Of a stretch of 64,000 nucleotides of DNA, positions 1-10,387 are shown one piece after another. The translations under genes were made by a program, and so were the position numbers. The DNA comes from Blastomyces gilchristii SLH14081 (Eukaryota; Ascomycota; Eurotiomycetes; Onygenales; Ajellomycetaceae). The stretch lies in contig NW_003101678.1 in assembly GCF_000003855.2 (NCBI RefSeq), positions 2,064,241-2,128,240 of the forward strand. The letters are read 5' to 3'. Numbering within the stretch: the stretch's first letter is position 1; the number at the start of each line of letters is the position of its first letter. The notes beneath the pieces were generated by a model, which saw only the letters and a list, made by a program, of their open reading frames with translations, did no database searches and was not told the origin of the DNA.

Positions 1-609
1 ATTTGCGTAAAACATCCGTCGATGTTTTGAATGGAGAAAAATAACAGCGCTTCTGCTAGCTCCAATCTGGCGCGCCGATAATTTTGAATATCAGGGCCAT
101 TGACCAGTCAGCGATTGAGATCTTGCATCGGGATAGGGGCTGTTCGTCCCAGGAGCTCGGCGAGGGCTGGCTGAAAGTCCCCCTTCGCTCCATCTCAAGA
201 GCTGGTTTTTCTTGGGGCTGACAGGGCTTTGACTAGCTTCTCCAACTGTCAGCATCAACAGGACTCGAGGAGATGCTCCATGATCGGCAATTCCATCAGC
301 CACAAATGTCTCAATCAAGACCACCGAGAACGCATATCATGAATGTCGGAAGGGCTCTCTAAACTTCCAGCTCGGAGGCTCCAACTATGTATCCTTCTGT
401 GCCGTCATAAATCATCAAATCGTGAGAGCTTCCGGGGTTGATTCCTTGCTCATTCTACCCTCTTCAGGACGGTCTCAACCTGGTGAGAAACTATATATGT
501 AACTGCGAGATAAGTGTGTATACTTGACACAAAGTTTTGAGCAAGCTTATCGTGCAGCGTCACACCGACTCAAGAAAAAATTCCGGTCCCGAAAATTGAT
601 TTCTTTAAT
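1..609. other. intergenic, no gene recognised
   Basis: Composition is ordinary for the gene arm. The only reading frame of note is a 77-codon minus-strand frame without recognisable similarity. I see no RNA gene or repeat. The edge may belong to the flank of a gene outside the window. Confidence 0.4.
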
Positions 610-1640
610 GTGTATATTCTCAGAGAATGTGATTTGAGTATTTTATAGAGCTCAAATCATCTAGGTTGAAACTTCTCAGAACTCTCATTGTGTATGAGAA
701 CTCATGTTCTTATCTTGAAACTTGATTTCTTAACTAGTGAGTCTTGTATTCTTTTTAATTGAATTGCTCAGTTCAGAAGTAACTCATTAGCTTTTACACA
801 TGTGTGACTGATTTCTTTCAATCTTGATTTTATATCTGCAACTGCTGCATCTGTAACTGCTGTTTTCTTTCTCATCTTTCCTGAAGCATTCTTCAGAATG
901 CGTGAATACAATTCATACAACAGATAGAATGATGAAGGCTTGAAGACTGTATGCTGTTAAATTCGCATGACTAATAACACCTGACTGAGATATTCATCTC
1001 ATAATCTCATAGACTTACTCATTAGATATTTCATCAGCATGTTGCTCAGAATTCTATTCAAGCATTTCATCTTTCTATTTATTCATAAATAGTATGATAT
1101 TGTTCTACAATATCTTATCTGTAACTGACTTATGAAATATCTCATCACTTCTTCTATGAGATTTGCACTGTTATCAGTTAGAATCTCATGTAATATTTCA
1201 TAGTTGATATAAATCTCATTGTGTAGAAACTTTATCACTATCTTCTCTATTATCTCTGAAACTGCTTTCACAACTGATCAGTCAGTAGTGTAGTTAATAG
1301 CAGTGATTATTCAATAATTTTCATTTGATATTTGTAGTAGTATGTCTATGAGATTCATTCTTATATTATTTAAACAGTTGTATCATACATTTTATCTAAT
1401 ATTATGCTTTCTCATGTTCTAATTCTCTCTTAGATTTCTTTATAACCTGACAATTCAGGCATCTGTAAGTATATATCTGCATGTTCTCAGTCATGCTTGA
1501 TCAGTACACTCTTGATTCAAGTATACTCATGAGTTCAGAGCTTTCTAAGTGACTGAATTCCTTATACATTTAAGTCATCAAGTTGTGTCTAAATGAATGT
1601 TTCAGATAGAGAGCTTTTACATATTCTAGATCATGAGAAA
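610..1640 (-). pseudogene. mutated retroelement integrase remnant
   Basis: This 1-kb AT-rich island lacks CC, GG and CG like the large graveyard to the right. On the minus strand, 1083-1271 translates to a piece of a retroviral-type integrase core: a stretch reading EILTDNSANL followed about 25 residues later by a TISYYL segment, the positions of the family's TDNG and TTPYHP signatures. Upstream on the same strand (about 1430-1500) there is a weak match to the segment before the core. Stops interrupt the rest. The element boundaries are not visible, so the family within the LTR retrotransposons is uncertain. Confidence 0.65.
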
Positions 1641-3177
1641 GTATAACATTATTTTCGGAAGGCATGCATTCCTTTTCGGTCGGCCATCTTACCTTTTAGA
1701 CTTTCGATATTCAGATGTCCAGTTCCAATGCCGGAGTGCCAGCAATCCTGCTCGCACTCTTCGCTCATTGCGGGGTGCCATTGTGCCGAATGTGGCCTCG
1801 CATTAGTCTGTGCATGGGTTTCCGATCTGGCGCAACGGTGACTGTCTCTTCTGGACAATCATTGGCGAGAGGAAAATCGTACAGCCCTCGATTTCTTTCA
1901 TTCTACGGAGTACTCCATCCATAAACCACCCATTCCGTCGGGAGCCGGTCTTGCGGCCTGCGTTGGTAATGTCCAGTACTCAGAGCACATACATAGTTTG
2001 CACTCCCTTTGCTCCTCTTCAACGGCTAGTTCGGGCGCCTGTCTGGGGGGCGCTTTTCGGTCCGTTTCGTCGATGCTTGCTGTGGTGGGATATCCAAACA
2101 TCGAGAATATCCTAAAGCACCTGAAGTATCCGACAGAGGCATGGAGAATCCATCATCTGAGCCAGCAAGTTGAACTCTCTGAAATATCTTAGCCTTCAAC
2201 TGCTAATTGGGATCCGGAGGTTGGCTGGGCGTTTCTTTATCCATTACTGATAGAGAAGGTTTGGGCTGGCTGATCAGACTACTATACACACACACGCACA
2301 CGTTCTCATGTTGCCATCGTCTGTATCGCGCGCGCAGGTCTCACCTCCATGCCCACACATGAATGGTTTGATGCACCAGCATCTGCAGAAGTTCGACTGT
2401 TCGTGAACTGGTTTGGCTGTAATAAAGCTGGTCCTTGAAGAGCGTAACCTGAACTTCTAGGCTCTTCATTCGTGCGCTCCTCTTCCCAAAATTCCTGATT
2501 CACCTCATATTTGGATAGCAGTACTGTGCTGGTTGTGGTTGGCCCTGGTGGACACATTTTTGTGTCTCTACGTCGCATTGGCGTCAATTGGATACACGCA
2601 ATCTGTGAATGATTTGGTGAGTGAGGTAGTAAATCCTATTCTCGATACATCTTTCTTGCTGTACCAATTCTGTTCGCCTCCATTCATATGTACCATACCG
2701 GAGGATCATATTGCGGTTTTTGACTTTCTTTCACAGATCGCCTCATTGAATAGGTTGAAACAATAAGCCCTTGTCTTGTGTTCTATGTCTGCGACATTTG
2801 GTAGAAGTGATTGATAATGAACATGTTCAGTACCCTTCTACACCCATATTGGACACCTTTATTCACAGAGGATCCCCGATTCCCCTTTGATTATTCATGG
2901 ACTACGTTTCCCGAAAAAGTAGGATTCACACATTCACTTTTACCATCCATGCGATGATGGCCAATATATTTGCTTTCTCATCAGCCAATTCCCTTCTCCA
3001 ACATTTTTGAGAGTTGATAAATATCTGGCTACGCACAAAGTTTCTTCACTTGGACATCTATGATGCATATTGATACGTGATATGGCCGCTGGTGGACAAA
3101 AAAAAAAAAGCCAGGAAACAGCTTCTATACCAGCTCTCCCTAAACCCTATCGCCTTACTATATACGTCTATCGCATT
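1641..3177. other. intergenic, no recognised gene
   Basis: Composition is ordinary. Several frames of 60-100 codons exist on both strands (for example 1715-1924 plus, 2306-2587 minus, 2533-2766 plus). None has a family signature or a coherent exon structure. A short (CA)n run lies near 2283-2300. A degraded or novel small gene cannot be excluded. Confidence 0.35.
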
Positions 3178-4065
3178 TCACACACTGTCCTTTGTGCCCC
3201 CTTTCATGATCATCCCAACAAGTGCAGCAAGCCCCTCACTACCCTTGCCTTCCTCAACCCTCCTCTCAATCAACTTGAAAATAGGCTGAATAAGTTCCAC
3301 CGAAACACCCTGGGCTTGACTCGCCTCCAATATATTTGGCGCAGCCTTCGCCTGCATGTCCAAACTCGACCCGCCATCCCCGTAATCCTTCTCATCCACC
3401 TGCGTCGCCAACAGATTCAAATGCTGCGTCATCGCAGTCAGCCAGGGAATGAGCTGCGTCGCAACAAATCCTGCCGCAGGAATGTTGGCGGACTGCACCA
3501 ACGCCACGGCGTGCGTGAAGCCGCTGAACAGGCCGTACATGCCACTCAGAAGAGCCAGGTCGTGCAGCGAGGCAAGCCCCACGTCCTCGCCGACGTATGT
3601 GTTGGTGCCCAGCACGGAGAGGGTATCCTTTACCCCCTCGAACACCGCCGCTGGTCCGCTGTAGAGGATCATGGCATCAGGCTGGCCGATCATGAATGGT
3701 ACGGCCATGATTCCGCCGTGGATGTATCGAGCCCCGTGCGCGAGAGCCCAGTCCGCCGTCTCTCTGGCGTGGGCTGGTGTGCCGTTTGTAAGGTCAACAA
3801 TTGTCTTTGCGGCCCATGCCGTTGGGGCTTGTTGGAGGGTTTGCATGACGGAGGCTTTATCCAGTTGGCAGATTATGAGTAAAGAGCTAGCCGCGGCGGC
3901 AGAGTCGATTGTGGGAGCATGGGATGCGCCGATAGCGATAAGGGGTTGTGCTTTGGCCGGGGTCCTGTTCCAGACTGTGGTTTTGTGGCCTTTTCGAAGG
4001 AATTGGGTGGCCAGGGCGGTGCCCATGGCTCCAAGGCCGAAGACGGATACCGGTGAGTTTGCCAT
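3178..4065 (-). CDS. reductive aminase / imine reductase homologue
   Basis: This single-exon gene encodes 295 residues of the NADPH-dependent imine reductase / reductive aminase branch of the beta-hydroxyacid dehydrogenase superfamily. These cytosolic enzymes reduce imines, and the reductive aminases also condense a ketone with an amine. The N-terminal Rossmann motif GLGAMG lies at residues 10-15, followed by VWNRT near 31-35, where NADPH specificity is read. From memory of the Aspergillus enzymes, the functional positions Asn93, Asp169, Tyr177, Trp210 and Gln240 match Asn94, Asp169, Tyr177, Trp208 and Gln238 here. The frame is open upstream to 4119, but the Met at 4065 (context CAAAATGGC) sits just before the Rossmann strand as in relatives, so I chose it. 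No biosynthetic neighbours are present, so the natural substrate is unknown. Confidence 0.88.
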   Translation of the reverse strand: MANSPVSVFGLGAMGTALATQFLRKGHKTTVWNRTPAKAQPLIAIGASHAPTIDSAAAASSLLIICQLDKASVMQTLQQAPTAWAAKTIVDLTNGTPAHARETADWALAHGARYIHGGIMAVPFMIGQPDAMILYSGPAAVFEGVKDTLSVLGTNTYVGEDVGLASLHDLALLSGMYGLFSGFTHAVALVQSANIPAAGFVATQLIPWLTAMTQHLNLLATQVDEKDYGDGGSSLDMQAKAAPNILEASQAQGVSVELIQPIFKLIERRVEEGKGSEGLAALVGMIMKGGTKDSV

Positions 4066-5025
4066 TTTGGATGTATTCTTTTCAATTGGCCTTTTGCTTT
4101 TGGGGGAAAGGAGAAACACACGCCTTCTGCTTCAATGCGTTATCAAATCTACTTTCATCTTTGAAAAAGGGAAGCACACGCTTCCTATTTAAGCTTACGC
4201 ACACACGGGCACGGGATCTTTCTCCGCATTGGCCCTGATATCTATGGATTAAAAAATTATATATAACCTACCTGATTTCAAAGCATACAATCTCTACTAC
4301 TTTAATAAGCTAGAACTGTTCGTATTTGGTGGATTTTATATGCAGAAACAAGGTCAGAGCTGTGTTATGCAAAACAGCCAAGAGTCTTGGGTTCGTTTGG
4401 TAGGTTTGCAAGCCTGTGAGCAAACCTGCCAAGCCGGGAGATGTTTGCAAGTTTACTTACTAGCTTGGCTGTATCCGCCTTCTGTCTTCCATCGTAGATT
4501 GTCTATATATACTTATAAATACATACTATAAAATAGAAATGTTTCAAATTGGCATTTGATTTCTTTGATTTCCTTGATTTTCCAAAGGGCTACCGTAGTC
4601 CCTACCACTGACACGTTTCCGTGTGATAGAATTCCATTTGTTAATGAATAAAAGAGTGGCTGCATATTGAATGATGAACTAACTTGTTGAAACTACGGAG
4701 TACAGCAGTAAACACAAGCCAAAGAATATTGTGATATAGAAGGATAACAGCAAGTGATAAAGAAAACCAACACCATGCTAGAGAGGATACTGAAAGCTAC
4801 TATCTATGGAGAAAGCATGCATAAGAAACAAAAGAAAAAAAAAATCAGGGCAAGCGGTGATACATATAACTAGCAGAAAGGCATGCAAAGCAGAAAGGAG
4901 ACAAAGCTGAGCTGGAATTCTCATTGGAACGATTTCCACCACAATTGAAGGAGACAAGAGAAAATGGTGTTGTGAACACCATTACTGCAGGTCCCGCTAG
5001 ATCCTCATCCGACTCATCTCATGAA
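4066..5025. other. intergenic, nothing recognised
   Basis: The upstream region of the reductive aminase is followed by sequence without a gene. An AT-rich stretch (TTAAATA on the minus strand near 4185) could act as a TATA-like element for the aminase gene. One TACGGAGTA motif lies near 4692. No other feature is supported. Confidence 0.4.
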
Positions 5026-5256
5026 TTATATACTAACTGCCCCAGCCTTATGACCAACAGTCCATTGCAATTCAGCTGGGAGCCGCGGGTGGCATTCTGG
5101 ACACTGAGACCCGGACTTCTCCACCATCTTCCCAGCGGCTGGTACGATCGCGCAATGCTGGTACGAGGGCTTATTCTTGAATTGATCGCATAGGATGAGT
5201 TGGTTAAGCCTGTGCTTGAATTCGCATTGGTACTGCGAGCGGGTGTTTTCGCACAT
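5026..5256 (-). CDS. possible small Cys-rich protein
   Basis: This is an uninterrupted 76-codon frame starting MCENTRSQYQC. It has six cysteines, among them a CPEC pair, and short basic stretches. Small fungal proteins that begin with MC and carry spaced Cys residues are a familiar class of uncharacterised, probably metal-binding cytosolic proteins, and this reads like one of them. There is no signal peptide or membrane segment. The start has an acceptable context (AAAGATGTG). The last twelve residues look less coherent and could be read-through into an intron. No function can be assigned, and the frame may be fortuitous. Confidence 0.4.
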   Translation of the reverse strand: MCENTRSQYQCEFKHRLNQLILCDQFKNKPSYQHCAIVPAAGKMVEKSGSQCPECHPRLPAELQWTVGHKAGAVSI

Positions 5257-5535
5257 CTTTGATGAACTAATTATTATATTATCATGTTTTGTCAGTTGGA
5301 TATGGTAGTATGATAAATCAGACTCAGAACTTCATTCTACTAGCCTAACCTATGTAGACTGACTGAATGTGTAAAACTTACTAGAATATCAGTTCCCGGA
5401 TTTAAAAATAGGGGAATTAAAACCAGTTTAAAGTATTTGCTGAAATAGACCCGGAGAGCTTCGAAAGCGAGGGCGGTTCAATAGTTGCAGAGCGACGTCT
5501 GTATCCCTAATATTTCTTCGAAGCCTGTCCAAACG

Positions 5536-5584
<49 letters not shown>

Positions 5585-7823
5585 GATTCAGATTCCGATA
5601 CGCTTCACAATATCTGGTTGGAGAGAGACTTGTATGCTTTTATACTCGACGCTCCATTTCTATAGACATTCTGGTTAAGAACTGTAGCTTCTTGTTGTTT
5701 CCTTTGTGAATCAGGTTATGAAACAACATTGAAACTGTTCAGTGTTCATTGAATCGGCCTTCCACCCTTGAAACATGAGGACGATATCTATAGAGAGGGC
5801 GAAGGCAAGAATAAAACCCACATCACATCACCTAGAAATTTTCCTCGAGCGCTAGCTACCCCAAACCCAACAGGGCTGAATATGTCCCTTGACACATTGC
5901 TTTAGCACCGGGTTGGTTGTACAGAAGCTACAGTGAACAAAGAGCTGTAACAAGGGGAAAAGAAAGTAAGTTACTGGTGTGAACAAATCATAATAGTCTA
6001 TCATCACCAAGAGGAATGACACAGATACGACATATTCACCAGGTCCAACCTGGGCATGCCGTGTTTGATGCCTGACTTAGCAATACAAAAGGTTCCTTTA
6101 TCTTCCATCAACATCCGCATTTCTGACATACTAGGTGCCTATGGTGGTCCCTTCTGTTTGTAGATGAGTTTTCTAACCAGTTGACAAAGCATTTCGTTAG
6201 GAGTATGCGATGTTGGGCAAATTAATCTAGTGAGCTGCTGTATCAATTTTTTAGGGGAGTATCTCGCCTGGACAGTCATTCGTATCTAGGTATGCCCTGA
6301 TCTGCCTAAGGCATATATATGTCTTCGCCCATCCATCGTGGAGAAACAGCTGCTTGGCTTGCTCTCACTGGCGGAATCTACTAATAGATGAAGGATTTGT
6401 AGCAAGTGCTTCCTTCGGCCCAGTATTGATTAACCCGACAAAGTCCCAGAGCGGGCCGGAAGAGATGAATGTTTAGGCAATGCAGGTATATTAGACATAT
6501 TAGACAGATGTATTTATTCATGTATTGTTCCCGCTTTTCTCCCCTTTCTCTCCTTGTTCATGTCTATCTTCTTTCCTTCTCCACGGATAAAAGGGAGGAA
6601 TGCAGGAAAGAAAAAGAGGGAGAGAGAAGACACGTCTGTATGTTCCCAAAAGTTAAGATGTGTAGAAGACATTAAGAGACAATATTGCGAAATGAAAGCC
6701 GGTCATAAGCATTAAGAATCTTAAGAGGGTGAATGCACAAAAGGGAAAGGAGGGTTGGTTGGCTGAGGATAGTCAGATGGTAGTGATAGAGCGCAACCAA
6801 TAATAAGAGTAGATTCAACAGCTAGAAATAGAGATTTAAAGAAGCCAAAGACGCAGTGAAGGAAACAGAGGTACGGCTTGGAAATAATAAGCGCAGAAGA
6901 AGAGGCAGAAGCAAGAAAGCTGACGCAAGAAATTGGAAATCCAAAGGCTCCGACGTGAGGAGTATAGGAGAGACAAAACGATAAAGAGACAACAAGATCA
7001 AAAAAATGAAATAGAGAAGCAGAAGACAACCGAGAATCCCAAATGAAGGCGTGTGGAAATAGATAACATGACAAACTAAGAGTTTCATATCCATTTAGCA
7101 CAAACAAGGGACATTCCCACCAACCAACTCCACCCGCTGGAGCGAGATATGGTAATAAATGATAAAAAATGTAAAGGAAGGGATGAAGGAGAGAAACGAG
7201 CATGAAGATAGTCTCCTAGATCATCTTGCAAGGCCGCGCGGAGAGTGTTCTCGGTTCGGAAGAAACCACTTAATCAGAATGCTTTAAAACATATTCAGTA
7301 GGTTCCCATAAAAGAAAATTTGTAGAATGAGTGATCCCACCACACCTCTTGTAGTGAATAGTTAGGAAACTGACAAAACGGCCAAAAGATAATGCACGAG
7401 GAACTTCACTGGGAAGATACAGAGAGGCGGCTAACATAGGATAAGAGAAAAATTGGGCGGATAGCAAAGCAAATATATTGCATGGTATATGTCTTAGGAT
7501 GAGAATGAGGAAATATAAAACCAAAAGGAGAAAAAAAGAAAGAAAAAGAAAAGAAAAGAAAAGAGAGCGAAAGAAGAAAGTAAACAGTAAAAAAGAAACG
7601 GAAGCGATGAAGGGATGGTTTGACTTCACGGCATTATGGCACAATGGGTAACCTGATGGCAGATTATAAAAGGGGGGAATTAAAACTAAAAGAAGGATGT
7701 GCAAATGACTCCCCCGTTTGCCAGATAAACGCCGGATTATGATAATGATGATGAGGATATGAATTGGCGATAAGAAAGGGAGCCTTTCTTATTCTTGGTC
7801 GTGGGGCTACGTTATTTGAATTT
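5257..7823. other. long intergenic stretch
   Basis: No gene is recognised over about 2.5 kb. At about 5540-5585 there is a run of roughly 30 T followed by about 14 A. From about 6600 to 7650 the plus strand is markedly purine-rich, which produces long but meaningless open frames on the minus strand (for example 6721-7203 and 7270-7704). Part of it may be the 3' untranslated region of the SWIB gene to the right. Confidence 0.4.
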
Positions 7824-8966
7824 TTACTCGTCAGGGTTATACAGGTTCTGGTTGAGGATCTTGGTCATTGTGAACATGTGTATTCGGTCTTGTTTAAAGA
7901 CCGCTCGCATGAGGTCATCGCATAGGATTTGGCGTCGATCAGATGGATCTTGGAGGCTGTTTTCGCGTATATATTGCCACACCTTTTTCACAGTTTGAGG
8001 TCGAGAAAGCTGTGTGATGTTAGGAGGATATTCGAACAAGAGTAGTGAGGGGTAATATCTAGAGGAGAAAATACTCACCGTTATTTCACCGCCTAGAAGG
8101 GTAGAGAGCGTAGGGGATAACGTGAGGGGTTTCTTTAGGGGTGAAAGTCAATATGTCGTTGAAGTAGCTATAAGGTGGAAGGCCTTGAAAACTCACATGA
8201 AAACCACCCGTTCGCGTGACCTCCCTTTTGGGTTCCGAATCCGGCTCATCTAGGTCTGAATCGTCCTCCGCTTTCACTTTCTTTGATGTCTTTGACTTCG
8301 TAGCAGGTTTCTTTTTCTTGATAGGCGCAGCCTTCCTCGAATTTGCGCCTCTGGTAGGTCGCGCTCGTAGATTTTCCTCGGCTTGCAATTTGGCCGCCAA
8401 GATCGCGTCGGCAAGTTCTAAGTCTGACTTTCTGTTCTTCTTGGGTGGAGATTTATCTCCGGGATCTGAGGCGCTTTCAGGCTCTGCGCTGCGTTTTTGC
8501 GGGGAGGTAGATAGGGCGGGGGAGATGGGCTCGACCGTTGGGGCGTTGAGTTGACCATTCGACGAATGGCCGTTGACGGGGGAGGTAGATTCCGCCTGCT
8601 TCTCACTCTGTTCCGCAAAGATATCGAAGCGCTGCATAATTAGAAGTTTGATCGCGGCCTATAATCATAAACGCGTCAGAAACATAGCCGCCAAGGGGGA
8701 TCTGGGAAAAGTCAGGATCGGCAGCCAGCCAGCCAACCTTGTGAGGGGTGATATCGTAGTCGACGGCATCTTGCAAGCCTCTCCGTATGCGCTTCTCCGA
8801 TATAGTATTCAAGTCACTGGTAGCAAGGATGGAGTCGATGATTTTGATATATGACGCTTGAACGTCGTCGGACACTGCATTGGCCGAATAAAGTCAGCGT
8901 TGATGTCATTAATTGCTTCATGTGTCATTGGCGCGGCAAGTCAGCTCGGGATATCTTACACTCCAT
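7824..8966 (-). CDS. DEK_C-SWIB domain protein, Uaf30/Tri1 type
   Basis: I resolve five coding exons: 8960-8966, 8738-8874, 8197-8658, 8079-8132 and 7824-8009, giving 281 residues. The N-terminal part (about residues 8-60) is a DEK C-terminal-type helical domain with the ISEKRIRRGLQDAV segment. The middle is basic, disordered and Lys/Ser/Pro-rich (KKKKPATKSKTSKK). The C-terminal part (about 202-278) is a SWIB/MDM2 domain with KPLTLSP, LSRPQTVKKVW and LQDPSDRRQILCDD. Yeast proteins of this layout are Uaf30, a subunit of the RNA polymerase I upstream activating factor, and Tri1. A nuclear role in transcription or chromatin is therefore likely. Joining at GT/AG sites keeps the frame across all four introns, and intron 3 has a CTAAC branch site. 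The first exon codes for only seven bases; this start is inferred from frame. Confidence 0.85.
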
Positions 8967-10226
8967 GTTTGCGAGCCTAGAATAGCCCTGAAGACGTTGA
9001 AGCTTCCCAGCTGGTTGAAATGTAAAAGAGATATTTAGGAAATTAATCGCCGGTGCAGCTGGAGCTGTAGCAGGAGGTGGAACGAGTCCAATATGAGCTG
9101 GTCAGGTGGGTTGCCCTGACAGAGTGTCGCGGCAAAAGCTGGGATCAAAAGTAGCGCCAGAAAGCGTTAGTGCGCTTTGCTGGCGGTTGCTGGGGCTGGC
9201 GGGGTACGGTACGGTACTTGGAGCAGAAAAGTAAGTTATGGAATAAGATTGGCCAATATGAGTGGAGGACGAGTGGCTGGCAAGCTAGCAGTATCTAATA
9301 AGAACTTAAGAAGATGTTGGATGCATAGAGTATAAAAGCAATAAGTGATGGAATTTAAGAAGGACCTGAGAAATAAAGAAATATGGAATATCAAAGAGAC
9401 ATGAGAGGAATCAAGAGTAGGACAGCAGAAGGAGCAGGAGATGAAACACACAATTGTTTTATAGGCGGAAAACAAAAAGGGAGTTACCGAGGAGAATGAA
9501 GGAAGAGCGGGTGGATGAACCAAAGCGGCGGGATGCTTGATGCAGCGCGGATAATTAGTAGAAAAGGGCCTTTTGGTTGGCTGCGGACGGGATTAGGGCG
9601 GGTTAGTTACTAGTGCCCCAAAGCATGGAAGTACGGAGTATATAACTACTACTATATACGGAGTATGTACGGAGTATGTCCTTAATAATAAGCTAGGATA
9701 GGCCTGGAGCTGCGAGTACGGGGTACAGCGATAAAGAAAACTCAGGAGGAAAGTAACTATGGAAAGAGAATTTCACTCAGAGAACTAGTATGCATCTTCA
9801 GTAATATCTAGAAGCTCCCTCAGCCGTTGTGGTTAGCAGTTAGAGCTGGAGTGTTCTGCAAGCTCTGGAGGCGGGAAAGATTGCGAGTGAGGTGAGGTTG
9901 TTGATGATTGGTTGTACGCAGCATAGTATAGTATGCTTAAAATATCCGAGGCTGGAGCCGGACAGGAGCCTGAGGCTGAAATGATGAGTCAGACATGTGT
10001 CAGCGAAAAGCACGTGATCCCGGCCGCTTAGTCAGTGTCAGATATTGGACTAGGGCTAATTTAGGTATGGCGCTCTTTGGCACACACACATTTTGCCCGA
10101 ATCGACTTGCAAGACGACCTCAGGAAGAAAGGCGTCGTGATCGTGAAAACCCGCAGTCGCTGCTCATCGCCTGCTTTCTCCGTATACCTTTCCTCCCATA
10201 CACCGGTCTGACCGCCCTCTATCACC
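8967..10226. promoter_or_regulatory. divergent intergenic region between SWIB gene and eIF3b
   Basis: The SWIB gene is transcribed leftward and eIF3b rightward, so this 1.26-kb stretch must hold both promoters. It contains several copies of ACGGAGTATGT/TACGGAGTA between about 9630 and 9690 and a GGTACGGTACGGTAC repeat near 9205. I see no open frame worth calling. The functional elements themselves are not identified. Confidence 0.45.
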
Positions 10227-10350
10227 ATGGCACCGAGTTTCGACACCCTTTCAGAGCAGGATCTCCACGAGGAGGAGCTGGACATTGACTTTTCAGGTGT
10301 GTATTTTTTTTCCACTCGGGATTTCGTTAGGACCCAGAGCAGGATTGGTG

Positions 10351-10387
<37 letters not shown>

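Noticed and set aside
1715..2115. Small gene near 1.7-2.1 kb
   Set aside because: Overlapping frames on both strands, no codon or domain signal, and no consistent start or splice sites.
5485..5709. 74-codon frame with a Phe run
   Set aside because: It is produced by the poly(T)/poly(A) run at 5540-5585.
6721..7704. Long minus-strand frames of 160 and 144 codons
   Set aside because: They arise from a purine-rich plus strand. The translations are hydrophobic low-complexity without any domain or splice logic.
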